Assembly: GCA_031549885.1 (NCBI GenBank)
Contig: JAVBPD010000078.1
Coordinates: 1 to 34,814 of the forward strand
DNA: 34,814 bases
Direction of reading: 5' to 3'
DNA from: WQUF01 sp031549885
GTDB lineage: Bacteria > Bacillota > Clostridia > Clostridiales > Clostridiaceae
The first letter of the stretch is position 1; the number at the start of each line of letters is the position of its first letter. The notes below the pieces were generated by a model. It made no database searches, had not been told where the DNA came from, and worked only from the letters and a program-made list of their open reading frames with translations. This document shows, in pieces, positions 1-8,201 of this stretch. The position numbers and the translations under genes were made by a program.

Positions 1-154
1 AAACAGGAGGAAGCTTTATTTCTTCAGTTTTTTGATTTATGGGATCATTTTTAACTCTAGCAGTTGGAAATACATTTTCACCTTCGGAAACTTCAAGATT
101 AATGCCCATTTTAGCCATATTATTTTTAAGATTTAAAAGACCATTATTGCTCAT
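1..154 (-). CDS. N-terminal fragment of an unidentified protein, cut by the left edge
   Basis: An ATG at 152-154 on the minus strand is preceded by AGGAGC at a good distance and opens a frame that runs off the window after about 51 residues. The visible N-terminus begins MSNNGLLNLKNNMAKMGI and continues through a polar stretch ending near KTEEIKLPP. It shows no signal peptide, membrane segment or recognisable motif. I do not recognise the family. The start lies about 34 bp after the stop of no other minus-strand gene, so it may be the first gene of a unit or follow the DUF554 gene, which ends at 189 on the same strand; the 34-bp gap allows co-transcription. Existence of the gene is likely; its function is unknown. 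Confidence 0.6.
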   Translation of the reverse strand, partial: MSNNGLLNLKNNMAKMGINLEVSEGENVFPTARVKNDPINQKTEEIKLPPV

Positions 155-188
155 TTATTGCTCCTAATATTATTACTATATATATATT

Positions 189-920
189 TTAAAATTTTAA
201 TGTTATGAGTATTTTATTTATAATATTTTGAATAAAAGGCAAATAATAAATCACTGGTATAAAAACCGAAGGTAAAAAGTTTTCCACTTTTATCTTAGTT
301 ATCTTTAAAAGATTAAGTCCAATTGCAAAAATCAGTATTCCACCTACAATGGAAATTTCTCTTAATATATCTGCTGTTATAAATGGGCTTATTAAACTTG
401 AAAAAATTGTAAGAGTGCCTTGATAAATTAATACAACAAAAGCAGAAAGTATAACACCAGGTCCTAAACTTGCTGAAAATATTATGCTAGATACTCCATC
501 TAAAATGGATTTAGCAAATAATATTGTGTGATCATGTTTAATTCCACTCTCTATAGAGCCTAAAATAGTCATAGTTCCAACGCAAAATAATAAGCTTGAA
601 GCTATAAAGCTTTGAGAAATGCCTTTTTCTTTTTTTGAAAATTTATCTTGAACAAAATCCCCAAACCTTTTAAGCTTTGATGAAATGTCTAAAAATTCTC
701 CTATTAACCCTCCAATAACAAGGCTTAATATAAAGAGTATGCTATTTGCATTTTTATCTAATAAATTTTTTAGACTACTGCTTATACCAATAAAAAGAGT
801 GGCAAGTCCTATTCCGGTTGTTATAATATCAATATATTTTTCCTTTAACTTTCCTTTAAGAAATAACCCAATTAAACTTCCTATTATTATTGCAAAAAAA
901 TTAACTATTGTTCCTAACAT
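189..920 (-). CDS. DUF554 family integral membrane protein
   Basis: This 243-residue protein is almost entirely hydrophobic, with about seven predicted membrane segments. It begins MLGTIVNFFAIIIGSLIGL, which is typical of the DUF554 (YdfK-like) family, as are the later Gly/Ser-rich helices with the sequences FCVGTMTILGSIESG and GPGVILSAF. The length matches the family. The start is an ATG preceded by a strong GGGGAGGG ribosome binding site. The family has no established substrate, so a transporter-like role is only a guess. It is divergent from cas6, with a 115-bp intergenic region carrying a plausible promoter, and may be co-transcribed with the truncated gene at the left edge. Confidence 0.85.
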   Translation of the reverse strand: MLGTIVNFFAIIIGSLIGLFLKGKLKEKYIDIITTGIGLATLFIGISSSLKNLLDKNANSILFILSLVIGGLIGEFLDISSKLKRFGDFVQDKFSKKEKGISQSFIASSLLFCVGTMTILGSIESGIKHDHTILFAKSILDGVSSIIFSASLGPGVILSAFVVLIYQGTLTIFSSLISPFITADILREISIVGGILIFAIGLNLLKITKIKVENFLPSVFIPVIYYLPFIQNIINKILITLKF

Positions 921-958
921 TTTAACCGCCCTCCCCTATTAAAATTAAAGCTTTTTTT

Positions 959-987
959 AGTTTAACATGATTATATAAAAAGCTCAA
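959..987 (-). promoter_or_regulatory. Predicted sigma-A promoter for the DUF554 gene
   Basis: On the minus strand TTGAGC and TAAACT are separated by 17 bp, about 40 bp upstream of the ATG at 920. The -35 box is good and the -10 box moderate. An overlapping TATAAT lies within the spacer, so the exact start is uncertain. Confidence 0.4.
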
Positions 988-1035
988 TTTATATGGTATA
1001 TTATTTTTAAAATTTATTTTAAGAAGGATTTTAAT

Positions 1036-1779
1036 ATGATTAGCATTAAATTAAAGTTTAAACTTGACTCCCCTCTTACTTTAGATTTATCCTATCATCA
1101 CAAAATTCAAAGCATAATTTACAGTTTTTTAAAAGAAAACATTGATTATTCTACCTCTTTACATGATAAAATCAATTCAAATAAAAGAAGTTTTAAATTT
1201 TTCACCTTTTCATCTTTATCTGGCAAATGCTCTGTTCACAATAAAAAAATAACCTTCTATGATTTTTTATCCTTTGAAATAAGAAGTTTATCTGATGAAT
1301 TTTCAGGTATTCTGCAAAGAAGTTTAGATTTAAGACCATGGATTAAACTATATGACAGCAAAATCTTTATTTACGATAAAATCATCAGCTCAAAAGAAAT
1401 AAAAGAATCCAAAGTTAATATTAAAATGCTATCTCCAATAACTGTTTACAAAACAGAAAACAATAAAACCACTTTTTTTAATCCTTTAGATGAAGCTTTT
1501 AGAATCTACATAAATGATAATTTCAAAAGAAAATACAATGCTTTTTATGGTTTTTTCCCAGAAGATCGCATAATTCTCACACCCATAGATGTTAATTTAA
1601 AAGACAAATATGTGACAAAATTTAAAGATACATATATAACTGCTTGGAGAGGAGATTATATTTTAGAAGGATCAAAAGAATATATTAACTTTCTTTATTA
1701 TACAGGGCTTGGCGCCAAAAATTCTGAAGGTTTTGGCATGTTTTCAATTCAAGCTAATTTAAATACTGCACCTAATTAA
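1036..1779 (+). CDS. cas6: CRISPR-associated endoribonuclease Cas6 (orphan)
   Basis: Cas6 cuts CRISPR precursor RNA within the repeat to give mature guides. This 247-residue protein has the family layout: an N-terminal ferredoxin-like half with a candidate catalytic histidine (H21 or H22 in SYHHKIQ), and the C-terminal glycine-rich loop GLGAKNSEGFGMF at about 224-236, which is diagnostic of Cas6. Length is normal for Cas6. An AAGAAGG ribosome binding site precedes the ATG. No other cas gene and no repeat-spacer array is present in the window, and the next gene, a sugar kinase, has its own promoter. It is therefore either a detached processing enzyme serving an array elsewhere or a relic. The reading frame is intact. 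Confidence 0.88.
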   Translation: MISIKLKFKLDSPLTLDLSYHHKIQSIIYSFLKENIDYSTSLHDKINSNKRSFKFFTFSSLSGKCSVHNKKITFYDFLSFEIRSLSDEFSGILQRSLDLRPWIKLYDSKIFIYDKIISSKEIKESKVNIKMLSPITVYKTENNKTTFFNPLDEAFRIYINDNFKRKYNAFYGFFPEDRIILTPIDVNLKDKYVTKFKDTYITAWRGDYILEGSKEYINFLYYTGLGAKNSEGFGMFSIQANLNTAPN

Positions 1780-1784
1780 GGATA

Positions 1785-1814
1785 TTGATTGAAGTAAGTA
1801 TTCTATGGTATAAT
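1785..1814 (+). promoter_or_regulatory. Predicted sigma-A promoter for the PfkB kinase gene
   Basis: TTGATT and a perfect TATAAT are separated by 18 bp, beginning 6 bp after the cas6 stop codon and ending 31 bp before the kinase ATG. This suggests the kinase is transcribed independently of cas6. Confidence 0.55.
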
Positions 1815-1845
1815 TATCAAAATTTAATCTCAAGGGGAAAAATTG

Positions 1846-2970
1846 ATGAATAAAAAGTTAAATGAGTTAAAAGATGCATTAATTGCAAATAAAGATAAAT
1901 CGCTAAAGATGGTAATTGGTTTTGATGGTTTTGTAGATGAAATCATTCATGTTGTTGACACCAGGCAGGATTTTCACAATTTTAAAAGATTAAACACCAT
2001 AAGCGAATTTTCCAAAAAAATTGACAAAGCTGCCGGACTTAGCACAAATATTGAATTTGTAACAACCCAAACAAAGTTAGGTGGAAATGGTCCCATTTTA
2101 GCTAATGCTTTTATTGAATATGGTGTTGACGTGACATATATTGGCTCCATAGGAGAACCTCATCCTGTCTTTATGCCCATGTCTAGCCGTGCACACACTA
2201 TTTCCCTTTGCGACCCTGGCCATACAGATGCCATTGAATTTGACGATGGGAAATTAATGCTTGGAAAACACCAGTCCTTAAATGAAGTAAATTGGGAGAG
2301 AATAAAGGAAAGAACAAATGGTTTATCTGGATTTGCTGATCTTATAAAAGATGTTGATTTATTTGGTATGGAAAACTGGACTATGCTTGGAAACATGTCA
2401 GATATTTGGGAAAATATAATAACTAAAGTCTTCCCGCTCCTGCCAGAGCGCAAGGAAAAACCAATAGCCTTTTTTGATTTAGCAGACCCAGAAAAGCGCT
2501 CTAAAAAAGACATCCTTCACGCTATGGACTTAATTGGAAAGTTTCAAGAAAAATATAAAGTTATTTTAGGTTTAAATGAAAAGGAAGCCTTTGAAATTGG
2601 AGACGTTTTTGATATTAATTTATCAGATTCTCTTACTAGAGAAGAAAAGCTCCAGCAAGTTGTGACTAAAGTTTATGAAAAGCTCAATATTGATTGCCTT
2701 GTAGTTCATCCAACTAAAGAAGCAGCTGCCTATGCAGATGGCGAATATTTTTATACAAAAGGCCCTTATTGTGAAAAGCCAGTGCTTACTACAGGTGCAG
2801 GCGATAATTTCAATGCTGGGTTTTGCTTAGGTCAGTCATTAAATCTAAACTATTCACAATCGCTTCTTCTCGGAGTTTGCACATCTGGATTTTATGTTAG
2901 AAAAGGCAAAAGCCCTTCAATGGATGAAATCTTAGATTTTATAGCTAAGTGGGCAAATGGTGAAATATAG
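1846..2970 (+). CDS. PfkB-family carbohydrate kinase
   Basis: This is a 374-residue sugar or nucleoside kinase of the ribokinase/PfkB fold, predicted to transfer phosphate from ATP to a sugar-like substrate in the cytoplasm. The C-terminal signature TTGAGDNFNAGF (about 315-326) contains the catalytic base Asp320 and the anion hole of the family. The N-terminal VIGFDGFVDEIIHVVD and the TKLGGNGPILANAF segment correspond to the substrate-binding PfkB box. I start it at the ATG at 1846, 8 bases after AAGGGG, rather than at the adjoining in-frame TTG. It lies alone, between cas6 and a convergent kinase operon, and shares a bidirectional terminator with that operon. The substrate cannot be read from the sequence; the length is somewhat above that of ribokinase or 1-phosphofructokinase. 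Confidence 0.85.
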   Translation: MNKKLNELKDALIANKDKSLKMVIGFDGFVDEIIHVVDTRQDFHNFKRLNTISEFSKKIDKAAGLSTNIEFVTTQTKLGGNGPILANAFIEYGVDVTYIGSIGEPHPVFMPMSSRAHTISLCDPGHTDAIEFDDGKLMLGKHQSLNEVNWERIKERTNGLSGFADLIKDVDLFGMENWTMLGNMSDIWENIITKVFPLLPERKEKPIAFFDLADPEKRSKKDILHAMDLIGKFQEKYKVILGLNEKEAFEIGDVFDINLSDSLTREEKLQQVVTKVYEKLNIDCLVVHPTKEAAAYADGEYFYTKGPYCEKPVLTTGAGDNFNAGFCLGQSLNLNYSQSLLLGVCTSGFYVRKGKSPSMDEILDFIAKWANGEI

Positions 2971-2977
2971 TTAAATT

Positions 2978-3027
2978 TAAAAGCAATGCAGTTTCAATGT
3001 TATACTTGAAATTATGCATTGCTTTTA
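2978..3027. terminator. Bidirectional hairpin terminator between the PfkB and FGGY kinase genes
   Basis: A 13-bp perfect stem (TAAAAGCAATGCA at 2978-2990 with its complement at 3015-3027) is followed after a small bulge by six more pairs (TTTCAA/TTGAAA) around an 8-nt loop. A/T tracts flank both sides, so it can end both convergent genes. Its stem sequence is nearly the same as that of the terminator at 8140-8184. Confidence 0.85.
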
Positions 3028-3035
3028 TATAAATA

Positions 3036-4562
3036 TTATAAAAGAGTGTCCATAAATGAATTATATACATTTCCTTCTTGCAATGAATAAAATAATTTTC
3101 TCTTTCTATCAATGATCTTTTTATAAATCTTTGACACAACCTCATCTGGTTTAAATACATCTGATGCCTTTGATTTTATTATAAAATTAAATGATTCTTC
3201 TACACTTGAATATACCCCTAAAGTCACCATAGCATTAATTGTAGCGCCAAGTGAAGTAGCTTCGCTATTTTCATACCTTATAACATTTTTATCAAAAGCA
3301 TTTGCTTGAATTTGTGCAAATAAATCAGATTTAGCCATTCCGCCAGCAATGCTAACTTGATCTATGGTGGAAATTTTACTTTCTAAGAGCTCAATATTTT
3401 CAGAAATCTCCATAGCAATTCCCTCTAAAATAGCCCTTGCAACATCTCCACGCTTTGTTCCAAGAGAGAGATTAAAAAATAACCCCTTAGCTTTTGGCTC
3501 CCAATAAGGTGCAGCACTTCCTTCAAAATGCGGCAACATAATCACTCCATTTGAGCCAATAGGCGATTCTTCTGCTTCCTTGTTCATTATATCATAAGGG
3601 CTTTTTTCATTTATAATATCTCTAAAATATTGCTCCTTAAACCAGCGGTAAATAGAACCTGTATTAAATATACTTGCCTCTAAAATCCATTTGCCAGCAA
3701 TTGCAGATGAGCTACATATTATTCTACATTTTGAATCAAATATTGGCTTATCAGCATGTGCAATTATAAATGAACCAGTTCCAGTATTTGCTTCAGCTCT
3801 TCCAGGTGCAATAACATTTAAAGCAATTGCAGCATTTTGCTGATCCCCACCTGCAACAATTACAGGCAGCCCTTGAATTAATCCAGTTATTCTTGATATT
3901 CTTTCTGTTATATATCCTCCAATGCTACCAGGTGAAATAAGCTGACAAAGTTTATCTTCATTTATTGATGCTAATTTCATCATTTCATCATTCCACTTAA
4001 AATCATTTATATCCATCAGCATAGTCCTTGCTGCTTGAGACCAATCTGTTTTAAATTCACCTGTTAAATAGCACAACACATAATCTTGCACACCTAAAAG
4101 TTTATAAGCTTTGTTAAATATCTCAAGTTTATTCTTTTTAAGCCATAGCATTCTAGGCAAAACAAAATATGGATTTACTCTTAAACCAGTTTTAGCATAA
4201 ATATCCATCATAGTAACATTTTCTAAAATCTCTTCGCATTCTTTTATTGTTCTTTTATCTTGCCACATTATAGCTTTATCTAAAGGAGTTCCCTCTTTAT
4301 CTACTGGAATTAAAGATGATCTCTGGGATGTTATGGATATAGCTTCAACTTTAATGCTATTTGAATTTATAAAATATGCAGTTTCTTTTAAAACGTCTAT
4401 TGCAGATTTAGACCAAGTAATTGCATCTTGTTCTACTTTGCTTGGATAAATAAATTCTGAATGATACTCTCTAGTAGAAGTAAAATAATCCTTTCCAAAT
4501 TCATCATAAACAATGGCTCTCATGCTGGATGTTCCTACATCTAAAGTTATTACATATTTCAT
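3036..4562 (-). CDS. FGGY-family carbohydrate kinase
   Basis: This 508-residue ATP-dependent kinase of the xylulokinase/gluconokinase/AI-2 kinase superfamily begins with the actin-fold phosphate-binding segment LDVGTSSMRAIVYDEFG. It continues with AGGDQQNAA, where the Asp is the expected catalytic base, and later has the second signature VSIAGGMAKSDLFAQIQAN. Length fits the family. It is the last gene of a minus-strand unit of 2-hydroxyacid dehydrogenase, GntP permease and kinase. The gap from the permease gene is 30 bp with its own AAAGGAG site, and a strong terminator follows. The neighbours suggest that the substrate is a sugar acid or its keto/hydroxy derivative. Gluconokinase-like or LsrK-like activity are alternatives that the sequence alone does not separate. 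Confidence 0.88.
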   Translation of the reverse strand: MKYVITLDVGTSSMRAIVYDEFGKDYFTSTREYHSEFIYPSKVEQDAITWSKSAIDVLKETAYFINSNSIKVEAISITSQRSSLIPVDKEGTPLDKAIMWQDKRTIKECEEILENVTMMDIYAKTGLRVNPYFVLPRMLWLKKNKLEIFNKAYKLLGVQDYVLCYLTGEFKTDWSQAARTMLMDINDFKWNDEMMKLASINEDKLCQLISPGSIGGYITERISRITGLIQGLPVIVAGGDQQNAAIALNVIAPGRAEANTGTGSFIIAHADKPIFDSKCRIICSSSAIAGKWILEASIFNTGSIYRWFKEQYFRDIINEKSPYDIMNKEAEESPIGSNGVIMLPHFEGSAAPYWEPKAKGLFFNLSLGTKRGDVARAILEGIAMEISENIELLESKISTIDQVSIAGGMAKSDLFAQIQANAFDKNVIRYENSEATSLGATINAMVTLGVYSSVEESFNFIIKSKASDVFKPDEVVSKIYKKIIDRKRKLFYSLQEGNVYNSFMDTLL

Positions 4563-4592
4563 GATTACTTCTCCTTTAAAATTGAGGCAATA

Positions 4593-5960
4593 TTAATGAA
4601 GCCCAGGCAATACTCCTGATAATAAACTTAAAAATATTAACACAATAAGCGATACCAACCCTGATATACTTCCACCAATTGTCCAAGTTTTAAATGTTTC
4701 TTGCACTGAAAGCTTTCCAAATCTGCTAACTACCCAAAAGCCTGAATCATTTGGCAAAGATCCTCCAATACCTCCTGCACAAATTGCTAGTCCCACAAGA
4801 ACTGGTGAAACCCCTGCAATACCTGCAACAATAGGCCCCATAATTGATGATGTGGTAACAAGCGCAACTGTAGTTGACCCTTGTGCTGAACGCAATATTT
4901 GACTTATTAAAAATGCTATAATAACTAATAAAATTCCTACACTTGCTGTACCTGCCATACCTGTTAAAATATCTTTTAAGCCTGTCCCAATAGCAGTCTG
5001 ATTAATAATATTTCCAAAAGATCCGCCAGCTCCAGTAATTATAAGTATCCCGCCAATAGATACCGATGCTTCTGCAATAATTTCATTGAAAGAGCGCTTA
5101 AGGTATTTTTTTAAGCACAAATATGCTACTAATGTACCAACTAAAAGCGCAATATTTTTATCTCCGATAAAGCTAAAAAGTTGATATGGAAATGACTCTT
5201 TTGCAAAAAATTGAGTACAAACTGTTCCAAGTAAAATCATTAAAATTGGCAATAATATAAGAACAACACCTAAAGATCCTGAAGGTGAATATTGCTTTTT
5301 TTCTTTAGGAATTTCCTCTACAACCTCATCATCTCCATAATAATTTGAATTTCTTCCAATAAACTTTCCATAAACCATTCCGCCAATTAATGCTGCAGGA
5401 AGTGAAACAATTATTGAATATATAACAAATACTCCAACGTTTACATTCATATTACCAGCAACTGCAAGAGGGCCAGGTGTTGGTATAACAAGTGCATGAG
5501 TTGTAATAAGTCCAATTGCAAGCGCAGTTACCAATGTTATATATGAAATTTTTCCCTTTTTAGCAATATTTTTTACAAGGTTAAGCAATATTACAAATGC
5601 TGCATCAAAGAATACAGGAATAGATACAATATATCCTGTAAGATTAATTGCAAGAGGAGCATTTTTTTGGCCAGTCATCTTCAACATCATTGAAGCAATT
5701 TCCTCAGCGCAACCAGATTCATGGAGCAATTGACCTAGTATAACTCCTAAAGAAACTATTATTCCAATACTTTTCATTGTGTTTCCAAATCCTGTTGCAA
5801 TTTCCCCTGAAATCGTTGTAAGCGGCAATCCACAAAATAGCCCCATGAATATTGCCCCAACCAATAACGAAATAAATGGATTAACTTTAAATTTTATAAT
5901 TGTAATAAGTACAAATGCAATAACAAACAAAAACACTACAAAAGCCCAGGTTAGTGACAT
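4593..5960 (-). CDS. GntP-family sugar-acid permease
   Basis: This is a 455-residue polytopic membrane protein with about 12 hydrophobic segments. It matches the GntP family of proton-coupled gluconate and related sugar-acid transporters. Recognisable parts include the N-terminal FKVNPFISLLVGAIFMGL, the THALVIPTPGPLAVAGN segment, SAQGSTTVALVTTSSIMGP, and GGIGGSLPNDSGFWVVSRFG near the C-terminus. The start ATG follows GAAGGGGG. It lies between the dehydrogenase gene (25-bp gap) and the kinase gene (30-bp gap), so it most likely supplies their substrate. The family is certain from these motifs; which sugar acid is moved is not. Confidence 0.92.
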   Translation of the reverse strand: MSLTWAFVVFLFVIAFVLITIIKFKVNPFISLLVGAIFMGLFCGLPLTTISGEIATGFGNTMKSIGIIVSLGVILGQLLHESGCAEEIASMMLKMTGQKNAPLAINLTGYIVSIPVFFDAAFVILLNLVKNIAKKGKISYITLVTALAIGLITTHALVIPTPGPLAVAGNMNVNVGVFVIYSIIVSLPAALIGGMVYGKFIGRNSNYYGDDEVVEEIPKEKKQYSPSGSLGVVLILLPILMILLGTVCTQFFAKESFPYQLFSFIGDKNIALLVGTLVAYLCLKKYLKRSFNEIIAEASVSIGGILIITGAGGSFGNIINQTAIGTGLKDILTGMAGTASVGILLVIIAFLISQILRSAQGSTTVALVTTSSIMGPIVAGIAGVSPVLVGLAICAGGIGGSLPNDSGFWVVSRFGKLSVQETFKTWTIGGSISGLVSLIVLIFLSLLSGVLPGLH

Positions 5961-5985
5961 TATTTATACCCCCTTCAATAAATTT

Positions 5986-7086
5986 TTAATTTAAATTTCT
6001 TATATTAGATATCCAGCTATTAAATTCAGAATTTTCTAAAACTTCTCTATTAACTATAAAACGAGGCTCATCATTTAATAAGAATTTTTTTACATCTTCC
6101 ATCAATAAAACAGGAGAATTTGAAAGTGAATCTGCAGTTGTGCCAGCTATGTGAGTAGTAAGTGTAACATTGTCAAGGTCTAAAAATGGATTGTTTTCAG
6201 GTATTGGTTCAGTTTCAAATACATCAAGAGCAGCTCCCATTATCTTTTTATTTTTAAGCGCTAAAGCTAATGCATTTTGATCAACAAGCCCAGCTCTTGC
6301 AGTATTAATTAAATATGATGTTGGTTTCATCATGGCAATTTCAGCTTCCCCTATCATTTTTTTATTATTTTCAGAAAGCCTTGCATGTAATGAAACAAAA
6401 TCACTTTCTTTTAAAAGCTCTTCTAATTCAACTTTTTTGCAAAAAGCCTTAGCAATATCTTCTTTTGAAGTGTAAGGATCATAAACTAATATATTAACAT
6501 CAAATCCTGAAAGCTTTTTAGCAACTAATCTTCCTATATACCCAAATCCAACAAGACCTATCGTCCTTCCATAAAGTTCTGGGATAAATTCACTGTTAAT
6601 AAAAGCCTTTCTCCATGTGCCATTTTTAATAGAATTATGAGCTCTTGCAATATTTCTGCACTCAGATAAAATCATTCCAACAGTAAAATCACTTACAGCA
6701 TGTGCATTACGACCTTGAACATTAAAAACTAAAATTCCTCTCTTTGTAGCTTCATTTACATTTACATTTTCAAGCCCTGCTCTAGAGACACCAATAATCC
6801 TTAAATTAGGCATCTCATCCATAACTTTACTTGAAATTGGCAAAAACAAACCCATTAAAACATTGCTGTCTTTGCCCTCTTTAATTATTAAATCATCTAC
6901 AACTTCTATTTCAGGACCATTTTTTTCTACTTCTAAACGACGAAATTGCAATTTATCCCAATTAGTTTCCCAATTTCCTTCTAAAGAATGACCAAAATCA
7001 CAAAGATATTTATCCCATGCTTTTTTAAAACCCTCTCCCTTTATCATTGCATCGCCAATTAATATTGCTTTTAATTTCTTATTCAT
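5986..7086 (-). CDS. D-isomer-specific 2-hydroxyacid dehydrogenase
   Basis: This 366-residue NAD(P)-dependent dehydrogenase interconverts a D-2-hydroxy acid and a 2-keto acid. The Rossmann motif GLVGFGYIG lies at about 177-185. The catalytic set is present: Arg264 in NTARAGLVDQ, a Glu in the DVFETEP segment (about 288-294), and His312 in TTHIAG. The N-terminal extension of about 40 residues is longer than in typical phosphoglycerate dehydrogenase. It is the first gene of the unit; the ATG follows GGAAAGG, and a consensus promoter with a downstream palindrome lies before it. With GntP and FGGY neighbours it probably acts on an imported four- to six-carbon sugar acid. Reuse as a phosphoglycerate dehydrogenase is unlikely because of this context. 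Confidence 0.88.
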   Translation of the reverse strand: MNKKLKAILIGDAMIKGEGFKKAWDKYLCDFGHSLEGNWETNWDKLQFRRLEVEKNGPEIEVVDDLIIKEGKDSNVLMGLFLPISSKVMDEMPNLRIIGVSRAGLENVNVNEATKRGILVFNVQGRNAHAVSDFTVGMILSECRNIARAHNSIKNGTWRKAFINSEFIPELYGRTIGLVGFGYIGRLVAKKLSGFDVNILVYDPYTSKEDIAKAFCKKVELEELLKESDFVSLHARLSENNKKMIGEAEIAMMKPTSYLINTARAGLVDQNALALALKNKKIMGAALDVFETEPIPENNPFLDLDNVTLTTHIAGTTADSLSNSPVLLMEDVKKFLLNDEPRFIVNREVLENSEFNSWISNIRNLN

Positions 7087-7108
7087 AATATCTTTCCTTT
7101 CCCTAAAG

Positions 7109-7122
7109 TAGTAATATTACTA
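7109..7122. promoter_or_regulatory. Candidate operator palindrome upstream of the dehydrogenase operon
   Basis: TAGTAATATTACTA is a perfect 14-bp palindrome between the predicted start of transcription and the ribosome binding site of the dehydrogenase gene. This is where a repressor could block transcription. The adjacent divergent RpiR-type regulator is the obvious candidate protein; binding is inferred. Confidence 0.45.
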
Positions 7123-7158
7123 TTACTAAATTAATATAGAAGTTTTATTTCTATCTAT

Positions 7159-7187
7159 AGTATATAAAAGCTTTAATTATTTGTCAA
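7159..7187 (-). promoter_or_regulatory. Consensus sigma-A promoter for the dehydrogenase-GntP-FGGY operon
   Basis: On the minus strand a perfect TTGACA is followed after exactly 17 bp by TATACT, placing the transcription start near 7152, about 65 bp before the ATG. Such a near-consensus promoter would be active unless repressed, which fits control by an operator just downstream. Confidence 0.75.
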
Positions 7188-7216
7188 TACGTTTACATAT
7201 AGAAGAAATTGATACC

Positions 7217-7245
7217 TTGAATGGAAAAAATATAAGTGATATACT
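7217..7245 (+). promoter_or_regulatory. Predicted sigma-A promoter for the RpiR-type regulator
   Basis: TTGAAT and TATACT are separated by 17 bp, with the predicted start near 7252 and the coding start at 7288. It is divergent from, and does not overlap, the operon promoter. Confidence 0.6.
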
Positions 7246-7287
7246 TATTAAGATTACAATTCATAGCTAATTATTGAGGTGGTTGAT

Positions 7288-8136
7288 TTGAAGGAAAACA
7301 TCTTTTCGTTAATTCGTACTAAATACAATACACTTTCTCCTACACAAAAAAATGTGGCAGATTATGTGTTATCTCACTCTAGTGAAGTTATCTTACTTAC
7401 ACTTAATGATTTAGCTGATGCATGTAATGTAAGTGAAACTACTATAATACGCTTTTTAAGAAAGCTATCTTATAATTCATATCAAGTTTTTAGAGTTAAT
7501 ATGGCACAAAGTTTAGAAATGGAGAACAAATCTATAGTTGATACATCAATTTCTCAAGCAGATACTTTAACAAATATCATGAATAAGGTTAGAGAATCTA
7601 CATTACAAGCCATCAATGACAGCTATCAAATAATAGATAAAGAAATGATTTCTAAGTTTTTAGATATGATTTCATCATCAAAAAAGATAGTTGTAATAGG
7701 TGTTGGGGCATCATCTTGCATTGCAATGGATTTTTACCATAAGCTTTTAAGAATTGGTCTTAATGTTATATATGCAAGCGACCCTCACTTTATTAACATG
7801 ATAACATCTCAGCTTACATATAATGACCTTTTAATTTCAATATCACATTCTGGTGAAAGCAGAGAAATATTAGATGCAGTATTATTTGCAAAAGAGGAGA
7901 ATACGAAAGTTGCTGCCATTACAAGTTATGCACATTCAACGCTTTCTAGGTTAAGCAATTGTTTTATATTAAGTTCATCTCAAGAGACACAATTTCGCTC
8001 TGATGCTATGACATCCCGAATAATTCAACTGGTGATTATAGATATTATCTATACATCTCTTGTAATTAAAATTGGTGATAATGCTATTAATTCCATTCAA
8101 AAATCACGAGAAGCTGTATCTAAAAACAAAACATAA
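7288..8136 (+). CDS. RpiR/MurR-family transcriptional regulator (HTH plus SIS domain)
   Basis: This is a 282-residue regulator. Residues 1 to about 75 form the RpiR-type helix-turn-helix (recognisable LSPTQKNVADYVLSH and LADACNVSETTIIRFLRKL). About 105-240 form a sugar-isomerase (SIS) domain with KKIVVIGVGASSCIAMDF and LLISISHSGESREILDAV, which binds phosphorylated sugars. I start it at the TTG at 7288, because the GAGGTGG ribosome binding site ends about 5 bases before it; an upstream in-frame GTG at 7279 lies inside that site. It is divergent from the sugar-acid operon and most likely represses it until a phosphosugar-acid product appears. That product would be made by the FGGY kinase, giving feedback induction. 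The domain calls are firm; the ligand is inferred. Confidence 0.9.
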   Translation: MKENIFSLIRTKYNTLSPTQKNVADYVLSHSSEVILLTLNDLADACNVSETTIIRFLRKLSYNSYQVFRVNMAQSLEMENKSIVDTSISQADTLTNIMNKVRESTLQAINDSYQIIDKEMISKFLDMISSSKKIVVIGVGASSCIAMDFYHKLLRIGLNVIYASDPHFINMITSQLTYNDLLISISHSGESREILDAVLFAKEENTKVAAITSYAHSTLSRLSNCFILSSSQETQFRSDAMTSRIIQLVIIDIIYTSLVIKIGDNAINSIQKSREAVSKNKT

Positions 8137-8139
8137 AAC

Positions 8140-8184
8140 AAAAGCAATGCAATTTCAATATTTTTTTGAATTTGCATTGCTTTT
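8140..8184. terminator. Bidirectional hairpin terminator after the RpiR-type gene
   Basis: A 19-base arm (AAAAGCAATGCAATTTCAA, 8140-8158) pairs with 8166-8184 with a single mismatch around a 7-nt loop and is followed by a T run. It separates the regulator from the convergent repeat/SH3b gene. The stem repeats the sequence of the terminator at 2978-3027. Confidence 0.85.
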
Positions 8185-8201
8185 TATTTATTTTATAAAA
8201 A

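Noticed and set aside
1036..2970. cas6 and PfkB kinase as a single operon
   Set aside because: A promoter with a perfect TATAAT lies between them, and their functions are unrelated.
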